DNA of 64,000 nucleotides from positions 682,001-746,000 of the forward strand of contig NZ_CP036261.1 in NCBI RefSeq assembly GCF_007741475.1, given 5' to 3'. The position numbers and the translations under genes were made by a program. Positions 17,225-26,615 of this stretch are shown one piece after another. Positions within the stretch are counted from its first letter, which is position 1; the number at the start of each line of letters is the position of its first letter. Source of the DNA: Rosistilla ulvae. Lineage in GTDB: Bacteria; Planctomycetota; Planctomycetia; Pirellulales; Pirellulaceae. The notes beneath the pieces are model-generated. The model saw only the letters and a list, made by a program, of their open reading frames with translations, did no database searches and was not told where the DNA came from.

Positions 17225-18266
17225 TGTTTTGAAATGGACCGCCATGAATCCGATCGATCCTCCCCGTCTGCTCGGTCCTCCGCTGGGCTCGGTGATCTTC
17301 AAGTCGCAGCCGGAAGACTTTGAGGTCGAAGAACTGCTTCGCTTCGAACCATCGGGCGAAGGGGAGCACTGCCTTGTTTGGATGGAGAAGAGGCATCGCA
17401 ATACCAACGATGTCGCGTCGGAGCTGGCGACCAAACTGGGGCTGCGGAAGCGGTTGATCAGTCATTGCGGATTGAAGGATAAAGAGGCAGTAACGCGGCA
17501 ATGGTTTAGTCTGCATCTGCCTGGAAAGCCGTCCCCTTCGGTTGAGGATTTAACTGTCGAAGGAGTGCGTGTGCTGCGGATCGTGCGCCACTTGCGCAAG
17601 CTGCACCGCGGCGCGCACGATGGCAATCGCTTTTGGATCCGTTTGCGAGGTTGTGAATTCTCCAGAGAAGCTGCCGCCGCGCGATGGCAGCAGATGATCG
17701 ACCGTGGCGTTCCAAACTACTTCGGCACCCAGCGATTTGGCCGCGACGGTGGGAACGTGCCACAGGCGCTGCGATGGTTCAAGGACGAGATCCAAGTCCG
17801 CGATCGGATGCTGCGTGGGATCCTGTTGTCCGCCGCCCGCAGCTATCTGTTCAACGCCTGTGTCGGCCATCGCGTGCTCGACGGGACATGGGATACGCCG
17901 CTGTCGGGCGACGTGTTTGGGTTCGCCGACAATCGCAGCCTCGTCCTGCCGCACAATCTGCATGGCGATGAAGCCGATCGAGTACGGCAGGGAGCTCTTG
18001 AGTTAACCGCTCCGCTATGGGGCGAAGGGGAGCTGCAGAGCCAAGCCGCGGTCAAAGCGATGGAAGAGCAAGTCGTCGCTGCCTATCCCGATCTGTTGGC
18101 CGGTTTGGCTCAGTTCAATTTGCGGCAAGAGCGGCGTGTGATGCGGCTGCGACCGCTGTCGGCCGAACTGACCTGGGAAACTGATTCGACGCTCGTGCTG
18201 CGGTTCGATCTTCCCAAAGGAACCTACGCCACGACGCTGCTGCGCGAGTTGGTCGATATTGGTTAG
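17211..18266 (+). CDS. truD: tRNA pseudouridine synthase D
   Basis: Forms pseudouridine 13 in tRNA. It has 351 residues from the ATG at 17211 (overlapping the previous gene) or 340 from the ATG at 17244; neither has a clear ribosome site. Family marks are KSQPEDFEVEELL at the N-terminus, the catalytic Asp in CGLKDKEAVTRQW, and the GVPNYFGTQRFGRDGGNV block of the TRUD insertion domain. The C-terminal LPKGTYATTLLREL also matches. E. coli TruD has 349 residues. A MITE-like fragment follows the gene. Confidence 0.93.
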   Translation: MTTDSVLKWTAMNPIDPPRLLGPPLGSVIFKSQPEDFEVEELLRFEPSGEGEHCLVWMEKRHRNTNDVASELATKLGLRKRLISHCGLKDKEAVTRQWFSLHLPGKPSPSVEDLTVEGVRVLRIVRHLRKLHRGAHDGNRFWIRLRGCEFSREAAAARWQQMIDRGVPNYFGTQRFGRDGGNVPQALRWFKDEIQVRDRMLRGILLSAARSYLFNACVGHRVLDGTWDTPLSGDVFGFADNRSLVLPHNLHGDEADRVRQGALELTAPLWGEGELQSQAAVKAMEEQVVAAYPDLLAGLAQFNLRQERRVMRLRPLSAELTWETDSTLVLRFDLPKGTYATTLLRELVDIG

Positions 18267-18287
18267 CGCCGATGAATCGCTGCGTTA

Positions 18288-18466
18288 ATTCACCCGCCCG
18301 GCGGAGCTGGGAGGGTCGGGAAACGAGCGTTTAGCAAGTTTTCCGGGGAGGGTTTGACCGCTGGATTGAACGCCGTCGATTTACCTCGCAACTCCCCTCC
18401 CCGAACTTTGCTTCGCTCGTTCGACCCTCCCCTTCAAGCTGCGCTTGGGGAGGGTGGATTTTTGTA
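18288..18466. repeat. MITE-like repeat family, two partial inverted units
   Basis: Two fragments in the reverse orientation to those at 16.5 and 44 kb: one around 18288-18351 (contains GGGAGGGTCGGGAAACGAGC) and one around 18389-18466 (contains CCCTCCCCGAACTTTGCTTC). Both halves match the family at 44182-44503. It occupies most of the gap between truD and the next, convergent gene. Confidence 0.7.
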
Positions 18467-18503
18467 AGCCGGGGACTTCAGTTCGGTTGCCCGTTCATGA
18501 GGT

Positions 18504-19052
18504 TTAGCTTGGCGGTTGATGCTGTTGGACGATGTCCAGGTGGACTTCGTGCATCGGCAACCAGAAGTCGTTTTTGAGTTTGGGATCGTTGGAGCGGACG
18601 ATGTTCAGGCTGACCTGCAGCTTCTTCATCGCCGTGTCGAATTGGCTCTTTGTACATGCGAGCCTTTCGAGCGCTCGCTTTCGCAGCGGACCGGTGTAGT
18701 CGGGTTCGAGGCGGATGAATTGGTAGATCTCTTGTGCCAGCGAATCCAATTCGCAGACCGGTTGGAACGCCGCGGGGTAATGGACCTCGCGGAAGTACTG
18801 CATCTCGATCAACGCCGCATCGCCACCGGGCACTTTTCCGTAGAAGACCGATTCGGGATAGGTCTGCGGAATCCGAGTCTTCCAGTCCCAGACGGCTTTG
18901 ACCTTGGGGCTCCATCCGCCCTCCTTGGGCTTTGCTTCCGGTAGGTCGGTGTTGTCCCACAGCGACGGGTAACTCGAGCATTGGCTGCCAAAGACCGTGC
19001 AGACTTTGTGAGCTAGCACAAATTGGTAGGCTTGATCAAATGTCTTTAGCAT
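18504..19052 (-). CDS. Hypothetical protein, possibly AlkZ-related
   Basis: 182 residues, soluble, no signal peptide. Notable segments are CTVFGSQCSSYPSLWDNTDL, EGGWSPKVKAVWDWKTRIP and ESVFYGKVPGGDAALIEM. A helical C-terminal half resembles a winged-helix arrangement, with RKRALERLACTKSQFDTAMK. The W-rich middle recalls small proteins annotated as related to the AlkZ/YcaQ DNA glycosylase group, but I am not sure of this and no catalytic motif is evident. It is isolated between a MITE-like fragment and a REP-like hairpin. Confidence 0.5.
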   Translation of the reverse strand: MLKTFDQAYQFVLAHKVCTVFGSQCSSYPSLWDNTDLPEAKPKEGGWSPKVKAVWDWKTRIPQTYPESVFYGKVPGGDAALIEMQYFREVHYPAAFQPVCELDSLAQEIYQFIRLEPDYTGPLRKRALERLACTKSQFDTAMKKLQVSLNIVRSNDPKLKNDFWLPMHEVHLDIVQQHQPPS

Positions 19053-19082
19053 TGGAGCGAGACCCGGCCGGACTGGTAGTGT

Positions 19083-19167
19083 TTCAAATTGAGGTATCAG
19101 CCGCCACGCGTTAGCGTCCGGTTCCCTCCCCCGCCTGGCAACCGGACGCTAACGCGTGGCGGCTGAT
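19083..19167. repeat. REP-like hairpin, copy 2
   Basis: A TTTCAAATTGAGGTATCA leader, then a perfect stem of 28 bp (19096-19123 with 19140-19167) around a C-rich 16-base loop. Almost identical to the copy at 9913-9987. It could also stop transcription, but it is T-poor. Confidence 0.88.
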
Positions 19168-19207
19168 TTGCGCAGGTGCAACGGAATGGTGTGGCTGAGG
19201 GCCGCCG

Positions 19208-19645
19208 TTACAACGATGTCGGTGGTTGTTGCAGGTGAATGTTTCCAGGTGTGGAGCCCGATGCCGGTTCGTCTTGCAGGATGAAGCTGGCGGTCAGGAT
19301 CGCGGCGGCTGCCAACAGGTTGCAGAAGACGGCCAGCACCCAAAACGGCATCGCGTTGCGGGCCGCTGGTTGGCAATATTTGATGCCGCGAGCGTATCCG
19401 ACAAATCCGATCGCAAACGAGAGGACGGCGACGAATACGAGGATCATTCCCAGGGTGGTGACGGCCCATCGCGGTTCAGCGTTGGGCATCACCTTGGCAA
19501 TCGCCAGCCCCGTCGCCATCGATGCCAGCCCCGTCCGGACCCATGCCGAACAGGTTCGCTCTTCCGCCATCAACGTTCGATCCAAGCCGGTGTCGGGTTG
19601 GGCGTTGGCGTTCTGGTTCTCTGGGCTCGCGTTATCGTTGCTCAT
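19208..19645 (-). CDS. DUF202-domain membrane protein
   Basis: 145 residues from the ATG at 19645. The DUF202 signature is LDRTLMAEERTCSAWVRTGL (about 19-38), followed by three hydrophobic segments: SMATGLAIAKVM, AVTTLGMILVFVAVLSFAIGF and MPFWVLAVFCNLLAAAAILTASF. Function is unknown; related YidH-type proteins are small inner-membrane proteins. Its start overlaps the end of the upstream small gene by 14 bases, making it the third gene of the yeiH-like operon. Confidence 0.85.
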   Translation of the reverse strand: MSNDNASPENQNANAQPDTGLDRTLMAEERTCSAWVRTGLASMATGLAIAKVMPNAEPRWAVTTLGMILVFVAVLSFAIGFVGYARGIKYCQPAARNAMPFWVLAVFCNLLAAAAILTASFILQDEPASGSTPGNIHLQQPPTSL

Positions 19646-19883
19646 CTGACGCCTTGTCGAGAAGTTGTTCGGCTCGCTGCCGTTGTAAAATCTGTTCCAT
19701 GACTTCCAGTTCGGTGTAATACATCGCACTGGGGTCGATTCCTTGATCGTCGAGCCACTGCAGGTGCTTCGTCATCGCCGGTTGGCGGGCGTAGGCTGGC
19801 AGGATCACCAGCCAAACGACCGCGACGCCAGCGATGGCAAGCACCAATGACAGCAGCTTTTTGGTGTCGGTTAGACCGATCAT
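19632..19883 (-). CDS. Small single-helix membrane protein
   Basis: 83 residues. An N-terminal membrane helix (about 9-28, [20 protein letters not shown]) is followed by a charged soluble tail with [17 protein letters not shown] do not recognise the family. Its start overlaps the stop of the YeiH-like gene by four bases (ATGA) and its end overlaps the DUF202 gene by 14, so translational coupling of all three genes is likely. It may be an accessory subunit of the transporter. Confidence 0.65.
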   Translation of the reverse strand: MIGLTDTKKLLSLVLAIAGVAVVWLVILPAYARQPAMTKHLQWLDDQGIDPSAMYYTELEVMEQILQRQRAEQLLDKASDEQR

Positions 19884-21331
19884 TGTTCAACCACAGGGGC
19901 AAAGACGACTTCGAACATCAGGTAGGCCATCAGAAGGGTCAGGCACAGGTTCAGTGTCTGGCCGCAGACGTAAAGGATCAACGGCTTGCCACCCTTGAGT
20001 TGCGGAAGGAGTTGCTTGAAGTTGGTCTCCAGCCCGATGCTGACAAAGGCGAGGCAGAAGAGCCAGCCACGCAGCGTTTTGGTCGAGCCTTTGATCATCG
20101 CGTTGATCAATTCGGGGCCGGCGGTCATCGTCGAATAGAGTACCGAAAACAGGATCGACATCGCCACGAAGCCGAGGACAAACTTTGGGAATCGGTACCA
20201 GATCTCCGACGCTCCCACGCGGGGCGCCGACGGATCGCGTTCGACATACGTCACCCAATAGATCGCGACGCAAAAGGCTGTCACGCCGATCAGGATGTTC
20301 TGGATCATCTTCACCGTCGCGGCAACTTCTAACGCTTCGTCACCCAACACCGCACCGGCGGCGGCGACCGCGCCTGTCGAATCGATCGTCCCGCCCAGCC
20401 AGGCACCGCCCAGAGTCGGGCTCATTCCCGTCGCTTTGATGATCGCGGGCAGCACGACCATCATGATCACGGTGAAGCTGAGCGACATGCCGATCGCAAG
20501 CGATAGCTCTTCCTTTTTGGCTTTGCACGAGGCCGCGGTCGCGATCGCCGCGGAGACGCCGCAGACCGACATGTCGGCCGAGATCACCATGTTCAACGAG
20601 CGCGATGGGATCTTCAAAACCTTCTGGCCGAATATGTAAGTGGATACCAAGACGATTGGCGTTACGACCCAGGCGACAAAGACGCCGGGCAGGCCAAGAG
20701 CCAACAAGCGGCTCATCAAGACCTCTGCTCCCAACAGCACCAAACCGGTCTTGATGAAGAACTCCGTCATGATCGCCGGCCGCAGAAATGCCGGAGTGCC
20801 GATTGTGTTACTGATGATCAATCCGACCAGCAATGCCCACAACGCGTATTCCAGGTTGTACGCTTTGAGCACGCTTTGCCCGGCCAGCACGTAGGCCAGC
20901 GTGGCGAGCAGGAAGACGATCGGGAACCCTGCCAGAAAGGCGGCGGCCGATTTGCCGCGACACCACATCGCGAAACCGCACAGGACCGCCAGCACGAGGA
21001 AGACGCCGCCGATGCCGATCAGTTTGCCATCGAGCGACGCCAGCGGATCCGCTTCCCAGGAGCCCGGTTTGGAGAGGTACGCCTTCAGAGGGCTCACGAC
21101 TTCCAAAGGTTCTCCCATCCCGATGCTTTCGGCCAGCCCATCGGGCCGACCCAGCCAGACCGCACCAAATGCAAAGACCAACAAAAGTGCGGCACACCAA
21201 ATCGCCCACCAATCTTCGGCGGTCCGCATGTCGGTCCATAAACTGTGGCGTTCCGGCGGCAACGTGACCGTGTCATCACCGTCGGGGGCGGCATCGTTGT
21301 CGGATGGTTGAGAACCTGGTTCGTTGCTCAT
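19880..21331 (-). CDS. YeiH/UPF0324-family putative exporter
   Basis: 483-residue polytopic membrane protein of the YeiH (UPF0324) family, often annotated as a putative sulfate exporter. It has a soluble N-terminal region and about eleven helices. Family segments are [56 protein letters not shown] and [19 protein letters not shown]. It is longer than the E. coli member (about 350), with an extended N-terminus and an extra pair of helices. First gene of an overlapping three-gene operon; a MarR regulator lies 79 bases upstream on the same strand and may control it. The transported substrate is unproven. Confidence 0.83.
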   Translation of the reverse strand: MSNEPGSQPSDNDAAPDGDDTVTLPPERHSLWTDMRTAEDWWAIWCAALLLVFAFGAVWLGRPDGLAESIGMGEPLEVVSPLKAYLSKPGSWEADPLASLDGKLIGIGGVFLVLAVLCGFAMWCRGKSAAAFLAGFPIVFLLATLAYVLAGQSVLKAYNLEYALWALLVGLIISNTIGTPAFLRPAIMTEFFIKTGLVLLGAEVLMSRLLALGLPGVFVAWVVTPIVLVSTYIFGQKVLKIPSRSLNMVISADMSVCGVSAAIATAASCKAKKEELSLAIGMSLSFTVIMMVVLPAIIKATGMSPTLGGAWLGGTIDSTGAVAAAGAVLGDEALEVAATVKMIQNILIGVTAFCVAIYWVTYVERDPSAPRVGASEIWYRFPKFVLGFVAMSILFSVLYSTMTAGPELINAMIKGSTKTLRGWLFCLAFVSIGLETNFKQLLPQLKGGKPLILYVCGQTLNLCLTLLMAYLMFEVVFAPVVEQ

Positions 21332-21409
21332 CGTGAATACTTTCGTCGTTGGTGGGAGAATGGTGGGGGAAGCCGACAGCTTTGGGGACTGCAGCTTAAA
21401 CGCAATCGC

Positions 21410-21919
21410 TTAATTCGATTGGCGGTTGCCGCTGGCCGCTCTTTGCTTGGCGGCGCAGTTCATGCTGGCGCGAACCAATTGCAGCAAGCGGATCAGTTCT
21501 TTCTGCTCCTTCTGTTTGAGGCCGTTGATCAAGTTGTCTTCAAATTCGCGAAGCTCCTCGCTGGCGGGACGAACAAGCTTTCTGCCCGCGTCGGTGATCG
21601 CGACATAAACGGTCCGCCGGTCCTCTTCGGATCGCTCGCGCGTGACGAGATCGCGGCGCAGCAAACGGTCGACCAGCGCGGTGACGGCGGGGACGATTTG
21701 CACCAACCGGTCACCGATTTCGCCACAGGTTAGCGGGCGATCTTCCATGTCCAGGATTCGCAACAGGTTGTATTGCGAAAACGTCAACTCGCGAGGACGG
21801 AAAAATTGTGACAGTTGATTGTCTAGTTGGTCGCCAGTTCGTGCCAGGCTGACAATCGCCTCTTGGGCAACGCTCGCAAAGGGTTGGCAGCGTTTTAATT
21901 CGTGACGCAGGTCGTCCAT
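21410..21919 (-). CDS. MarR-family transcriptional regulator
   Basis: 169 residues from the ATG at 21919 (MDDLRHELKR). It is a winged-helix dimeric repressor type. LTFSQYNLLRILDMEDRPLT leads into the HTH helices (CGEIGDRLVQIVPAVTALVD), and the wing is RRDLVTRERSEEDRRTVYVA, the usual DRR motif of MarR. The C-terminal helix is Lys/Glu-rich (LKQKEQKELIRLLQ). It lies directly upstream of the YeiH operon on the same strand and divergent from the FAD-protein gene, so either may be its target. The ligand cannot be predicted. Confidence 0.9.
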   Translation of the reverse strand: MDDLRHELKRCQPFASVAQEAIVSLARTGDQLDNQLSQFFRPRELTFSQYNLLRILDMEDRPLTCGEIGDRLVQIVPAVTALVDRLLRRDLVTRERSEEDRRTVYVAITDAGRKLVRPASEELREFEDNLINGLKQKEQKELIRLLQLVRASMNCAAKQRAASGNRQSN

Positions 21920-22102
21920 CGGTTGGATGCTCGTAGGCAGGAGGGGGGCGATCGCGGGTGGGGGAGACGCTGAAAGACGTTGACTCAGTAAAATCTTATG
22001 GATAAAATAATCGGCGATCAAGCGTTGTTTGCCGATTTTTGGCGGATCGGTCGTTAGCGCCCTGCGAGGCTCCGGTTTTCGGTCGCCCGTTGGGATTTTC
22101 TA

Positions 22103-22121
22103 CCCCCCCCTGCCCTGCCCC
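22103..22121 (+). repeat. C-rich dispersed motif, copy 10
   Basis: Eight C then TGCCCTGCCCC followed by A instead of G. It ends 5-14 bases before the two possible starts of the FAD-protein gene, so it overlaps the place where a ribosome site would be. Confidence 0.85.
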
Positions 22122-22126
22122 ACGTT

Positions 22127-23560
22127 ATGCCTACCATGCAAACCACAGCCATCATCGGTGGCGGCTTCAGCGGAACGCTGGCGGCCGTCAATCTCGCTCG
22201 CTTCGCCACCACGCCTCAACGCGTCGTGATCATCAACTCGGGGCGCCCGTTTGGTCGCGGCACCGCCTATGGAACCACTCGCGGCGAACATTTGTTAAAC
22301 GTTGCGGCGCGGAACATGTCGGCGTTTCCCGACCACCCCAGCCACTTCTTCGATTGGTTGCGATCGCGCTGCGATTACGACGGGCTCAGCGACGATGTGC
22401 TGCGAGAGACGTTTATCCCGCGGCGGATCTTCGGCGACTATGTTCGCGGGCTGGCGTCGCATTATTTGGGCGGAGCCGATCCTCGCAGCCAAGTTGAGTG
22501 TCAGGTCGTCGAGGATTCCGCCGTCGACATCCAGCCGCGAGGCGAAAACGGCGGTGTGGTGATGTTGGAGCATGGCGATCCGATCGAAGCGGAATCGGTG
22601 CTGCTGGCAACGGGCAACCAACCGCCGGCTGGGCTGCCCGGATCGGGCAAACTGGCCAACGATCGTCGCTACTGCGGCAATCCTTGGACAGCGTGGCACG
22701 AAAACCTGCCCGACGACGACAAGCACATCGTGATCTTGGGGACCGGGCTGACCGCCGTCGACGTGATTGTGACGCTGCGGCACAAAGGATGGAACGGCAA
22801 GATCACCGCGATCTCGCGGAATGGGATGCTGCCTCAGCGTCACTTCCGTGGCATCGCCTGGCCGACCTCGATCCCCGACGACGGCCAGACGCGATCGTTG
22901 AAGGAGTTGGTCAGCCTGATCCGTCAGGACTGTCAGCGGTTGCGTGGTGCCAGCCAGAACCCCGCGATCGCTGTCGACAAGCTGCGCAGTCGGACGCAGC
23001 AATTATGGCGGGATCTTTCGATCGATGAAAAACGCCAATTCTTGAAGGACTATGCGGCCGATTGGAATGTCATTCGGCATCGCATTGCCGGGCCGATCCA
23101 CGACGCGGTCACTGATTCGTTGGACTGTGGACAGTTGACGATCCTTCCCGCCACGATCGAATCGTTGGATGCGGGGGAGACATCGATCGAAGTTCAATTG
23201 GCTGCCGGCGGCGATGGTCCTGATCGGATTCATGGCGATATGGTGATCAATTGCACCGGGCCGAAGTCGCGGTTTTCCGATTCACAGATTCCGCTGTATC
23301 GCGCCCTGTTCGATCGCGGCATCGCCAAGCCGGATTCGATGGACATGGGAATCGCCGTCACCGATGACTTTGCGGTGGTTGGGGATGATGATCGCCCGTC
23401 GTCGTTTCTGTATGCGATCGGTCCGATCTTGAAGGGGACCCTGTGGGAAACGATCGCCGTTCCCGAGCTTCGCCAGCAAGCGATGGCGGTCGTCCAAACG
23501 ATCCTCAAGCAAAAACCGATTCGCGTGGCCAGCCCCGAGACGATCGAGTACTGCATCTAA
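22127..23560 (+). CDS. FAD/NAD(P)-binding oxidoreductase-like protein
   Basis: 477 residues from the ATG at 22127, or 474 from the ATG at 22136. The N-terminal Rossmann dinucleotide motif is IIGGGFSGTLAAVNLA. This is followed by GRGTAYGTTRGEHLLNVAA and a second nucleotide-binding motif near 200 (IVILGTGLTAVDVIVTL), the pattern of the FAD-NAD(P)-binding group (NAD_binding_9). CTGPKSRFSDSQIPLY near 385 contributes to FAD binding. The substrate is unknown; related proteins sit near siderophore or hydroxylation genes, but none are adjacent here. It is divergent from the MarR regulator. Confidence 0.82.
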   Translation: MPTMQTTAIIGGGFSGTLAAVNLARFATTPQRVVIINSGRPFGRGTAYGTTRGEHLLNVAARNMSAFPDHPSHFFDWLRSRCDYDGLSDDVLRETFIPRRIFGDYVRGLASHYLGGADPRSQVECQVVEDSAVDIQPRGENGGVVMLEHGDPIEAESVLLATGNQPPAGLPGSGKLANDRRYCGNPWTAWHENLPDDDKHIVILGTGLTAVDVIVTLRHKGWNGKITAISRNGMLPQRHFRGIAWPTSIPDDGQTRSLKELVSLIRQDCQRLRGASQNPAIAVDKLRSRTQQLWRDLSIDEKRQFLKDYAADWNVIRHRIAGPIHDAVTDSLDCGQLTILPATIESLDAGETSIEVQLAAGGDGPDRIHGDMVINCTGPKSRFSDSQIPLYRALFDRGIAKPDSMDMGIAVTDDFAVVGDDDRPSSFLYAIGPILKGTLWETIAVPELRQQAMAVVQTILKQKPIRVASPETIEYCI

Positions 23561-23963
23561 CCTCGCCCCTGGTGGCGACTGCTTAGGCGCGTCTGTTTCC
23601 TACCAGTCATCTCGCTCGCGATCGGGGTTCCGCCTGCCGATCGCAGCCAGTTTGCCCGCGATCGGATGGCGTGAAGGTACCACCCTGCCCTGCCCCGATC
23701 TCTTGTGTCGCCGCGCGGGATACCAGATTTTTGTTAAAGTCTGGAGAGTATCGATAGTCTGACTGGTTTCCGTTTCGCCTGTTCTCGGCGTGTTGGTGAG
23801 TAATGTTGATTCGCGGGGCGGTTCGCGAAGGACAGGTTAAGAGTGAGCGAATTTTGTCGTGACTGGCGGTCGCGATTGTTGCCATTGAGGCACTATGGCT
23901 GATAGAACTTTCGGTCCCCTGAAGTTTCCCGCCCAAGACTGCCTCCCTCAGTTTAAAGACAAC
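23561..23963. other. 403-base gene-free stretch
   Basis: Holds C-rich motif copy 11 and presumably the promoter of the PHP-domain gene. I see no convincing coding frame. Two in-frame ATGs (23895 and 23964) precede the PHP protein; the second is preferred because it places the twin-arginine motif close to the N-terminus. Confidence 0.6.
23683..23697 (+). repeat. C-rich dispersed motif, copy 11
   Basis: CCCTGCCCTGCCCCG, between two + strand genes and far from either start. Confidence 0.82.
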
Positions 23964-25229
23964 ATGCCCTCATTGCCTCGTATTGCTTCGACCCGCCGGA
24001 ACTTTCTATCGCTTGCCGTCGGAACCGGAGTTGGCATTTTGCAGCCGCGCTCCAGTTGGGGTGCCAGTTCGGCCGCGCGGGAAGACCAGCCCTATGCGCA
24101 GATCGATTGGGACCGTTGTCGGCGGATCGGTTCGGTGACGCATGCCCATTGTCGCTCGCAACGCTCGCTCGACTTGCTCTGTCGTCGCGGGCTGACGCAT
24201 TTGGCGATTTCCAACTACTACCCGTCGGCTCCCTGTGCTCCTACCGAGCAGATTGGGCAGTGGAAGGTTGGGCAGGACTTCTGCACACTCAAGGGGGAAG
24301 GCTACGTCGAGCGGGAGTTCGCGTGGAACGAGATTATCCGCGATCCGGAGACCGGTTGGTTCGATGAACTTCCCACTGCGATGCAGGAGAAGATGCCGTT
24401 CCAATCGGAGAAGCCTTGCTTCACGCAGATTCTTCCCGAAGTCATTTTGTGTCCCAATGCGGAACATCATTCGATGACCGATTGCAACGGTCACTTCAAT
24501 GCCGTCGGATCGAACTTCGCAAGTGGAACGTTTGATGTTCGCAGTTACTACAAACTGAACAACCACGGCTATGCGATGGGGACGGGGATGCCGTGGCGAG
24601 AGGCGTTTGGGCGGATGTTGGATGGGCTGCAGTTTGCCGATGGTGGCGGGATCACGATCAACCATCCGAAGTGGAGTCATGCTTCGCCAAAACAAATAAT
24701 GGAATTCTTGGACTTCGATCCGCGCGTGATGGGAATTGAGATCTGGAATAGCACCGCGGAATTTCTCAGTCAAACGGGTTGGTCGTTGGACGAATGGGAT
24801 GCCGTGTTGGCAACCGGTCGTCGTTGTTATGGCTTCTCCGTTTCCGATCACGCCCACAATTCCGATCCTGCGTTTCAAGGCCGCAATGTGTTGTTAGTCG
24901 ATGCGGCGACTCCCGCCAGCGAAATGCCAGCGGCTTGTTTGCGAGCGTATCGCAACGGCAACTTCTACGCTTCTTTGGATGGTGTTTTGGAACTCAAACG
25001 CTTCCATTGTTCAGCCGATGGGAAGTTGGATGTGGAGATTTCGGGCGGTCCCAGCAAGTTGCGAGTCCTGTCGGCGAAGGGAGTCGTTCACGAACAAGCG
25101 GGTGAGTCGATCTCGTGGGCATTGCCCGAAGGGAAGTCGTCGGCGCAAGAACATGTCTATCTGCGTGTTGAAGCGGACCAGGTCGATGGCGATGACCGTC
25201 TGCTAACTCAGGCGATCCAGTTGGTCTAG
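23964..25229 (+). CDS. Exported PHP-domain-like metal-dependent phosphoesterase
   Basis: 421 residues from the ATG at 23964. The N-terminus has a twin-arginine signal, STRRNFLSLAVGTGVGIL, predicting export of a folded protein. The body resembles PHP-type phosphoesterases: VTHAHCRSQRSLDLLCRRG (HAH metal motif), CPNAEHHS, GGGITINHPKW and a late SVSDHAHNSDP Asp/His cluster. A C-terminal beta-rich segment (about 335-421) follows. Substrate unknown. No close partner gene; DUF1559 follows after a long gap. Confidence in the PHP fold is moderate because it rests on spaced His/Asp motifs. Confidence 0.68.
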   Translation: MPSLPRIASTRRNFLSLAVGTGVGILQPRSSWGASSAAREDQPYAQIDWDRCRRIGSVTHAHCRSQRSLDLLCRRGLTHLAISNYYPSAPCAPTEQIGQWKVGQDFCTLKGEGYVEREFAWNEIIRDPETGWFDELPTAMQEKMPFQSEKPCFTQILPEVILCPNAEHHSMTDCNGHFNAVGSNFASGTFDVRSYYKLNNHGYAMGTGMPWREAFGRMLDGLQFADGGGITINHPKWSHASPKQIMEFLDFDPRVMGIEIWNSTAEFLSQTGWSLDEWDAVLATGRRCYGFSVSDHAHNSDPAFQGRNVLLVDAATPASEMPAACLRAYRNGNFYASLDGVLELKRFHCSADGKLDVEISGGPSKLRVLSAKGVVHEQAGESISWALPEGKSSAQEHVYLRVEADQVDGDDRLLTQAIQLV

Positions 25230-25707
25230 CTCGCGAGACATCCTGTCTTTTCGTGGTGGGGCCTGGTCGCGTCGCTGCTGTTCGGATCGAAAAATACGCT
25301 ACTTGAGGAGGCGCGCGCCCCGCACTTCGCTGTGTGTTGGATATAAAGTCCGCTCTTGTTCGTTTTGCAAGGTTTGGTCTGGTGCGAGTTTAGCTGCTGC
25401 GTGTTATGGATAACGCCATCGTTGCAGGAAACGTTAATAAATAGTGAACTTCTTGCTGGTGGTGCCGTTGCAAATTGACAAGAGATGGTGTCCGGATAGA
25501 TTGTCCATTTCGTGCCGTGCTTCGTCGGTTCTGAGGTGCATCGTTGGATCTGGAATGCGAACGGGACACGGCGATCGCGACTAAACGACATGTCAAGAAT
25601 TGCTTCGGATGGCGTCTCGCAAGACTTGCCGCAGTTCCAGTATCGGGAAGCACTTCTTGCTCTGTCCTTCATTGCAGAAAAACTCTCTCTCCTTTCGGAA
25701 GTGAAAC
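25230..25707. other. 478-base gene-free leader of the DUF1559 gene
   Basis: AT-richer than its surroundings. No convincing gene: the one long minus-strand frame lacks family features and has unusual residue content. It ends with CTCTCTCCTTTCGGAAGTGAAAC just before the DUF1559 start, where GGAAGTGA could act as a ribosome site. It probably carries the promoter and a long untranslated leader. Confidence 0.55.
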
Positions 25708-26586
25708 ATGAAAACGACTAAGAATAGAAACGCGTTTACGCTCGTCGAATTGTTGGTGGTGATCGCCATCATCGGCATTTTGGTTGGTCTGTTGTTGCCG
25801 GCGGTTCAGGCCGCACGCGAAGCAGCGCGTCGGATGCAGTGTAGTAACAACATCAAGCAGATGGGCCTGGCTTTGCACAATTACCACGACACATATAACT
25901 CCCTGCCGCCAGGATGGATCGATGATTCGACCAATCAGAATCGCATGGGGTGGCCGACGTATCTACTTCCGTTCATCGAGCAATCGGCCGTCTACGACGG
26001 GATGAAAAGCGTGGGCGCGTACAATGTGACTTGGTATACGTTGCCTGAAATGACCACTGGCACCGCGGCAGTTCCGACGCCATACGCCAAGATGGTTTTG
26101 GATTCCTACGTCTGCCCTTCCGACCCTTCGCGTGGCATCAATGAAAATCTCGGTGGATACGGTAAGTCGAATTATACCGGCGTGGGGGGGGCACACTACA
26201 TTGCTTCGGGTGGTGCAAACGGAACCTTCTACGATCACTCCTTCATTCGCTTTCGTGACATGCTTGACGGGCTGAGCAATGCGATGATCATTGGCGAGCG
26301 GAGCACCGTCGATCAGGCGAGTCGCGGCTTTGTGAAAAAGGGGACGATTTGGATCGGCGCCTATTCTGCGGGTACGTACTACCACAACAATGCGATCGCC
26401 AACGCGTCGGTCTACTACAGCCTTAATGGTAAGGCTGGCAACTACAACTTCAGCAGTGCCCATCCGGGCGGAGTCCAGTTTGCGTTTGGAGATGGATCGT
26501 CTCACTTCATCAGCGAAACGATTGACCTGATCACCTACCGCGACTTGGCTTCGATTGCTGACGGAAACCCGCTAGGCGAATACTAA
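25708..26586 (+). CDS. DUF1559 pseudopilin-like protein
   Basis: 292 residues. The N-terminus MKTTKNRNAFTLVELLVV is a prepilin leader with the cleavage and methylation motif before FTLVE, followed by the hydrophobic helix IAIIGILVGLLLPAVQAARE. The DUF1559 domain follows: RRMQCSNNIKQMGLALHNYH, SLPPGWI, WPTYLLPFIEQSAVYD, and the terminal motif SAHPGGVQFAFGDGSSHFIS with the DG pair. Planctomycetes carry many such genes. Role: presumably an envelope-attached, pseudopilin-like protein of unknown function. A strong hairpin and a small lipoprotein gene follow. Confidence 0.93.
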   Translation: MKTTKNRNAFTLVELLVVIAIIGILVGLLLPAVQAAREAARRMQCSNNIKQMGLALHNYHDTYNSLPPGWIDDSTNQNRMGWPTYLLPFIEQSAVYDGMKSVGAYNVTWYTLPEMTTGTAAVPTPYAKMVLDSYVCPSDPSRGINENLGGYGKSNYTGVGGAHYIASGGANGTFYDHSFIRFRDMLDGLSNAMIIGERSTVDQASRGFVKKGTIWIGAYSAGTYYHNNAIANASVYYSLNGKAGNYNFSSAHPGGVQFAFGDGSSHFISETIDLITYRDLASIADGNPLGEY

Positions 26587-26615
26587 TCGATTCGTCTGCT
26601 CTCAATAAATTCACT

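Noticed and set aside
25226-25672. Minus-strand 148-residue frame in the DUF1559 leader
   Set aside because: Ser/Cys/Thr-rich with no recognisable motif, and it lies in a region expected to hold a promoter and leader.
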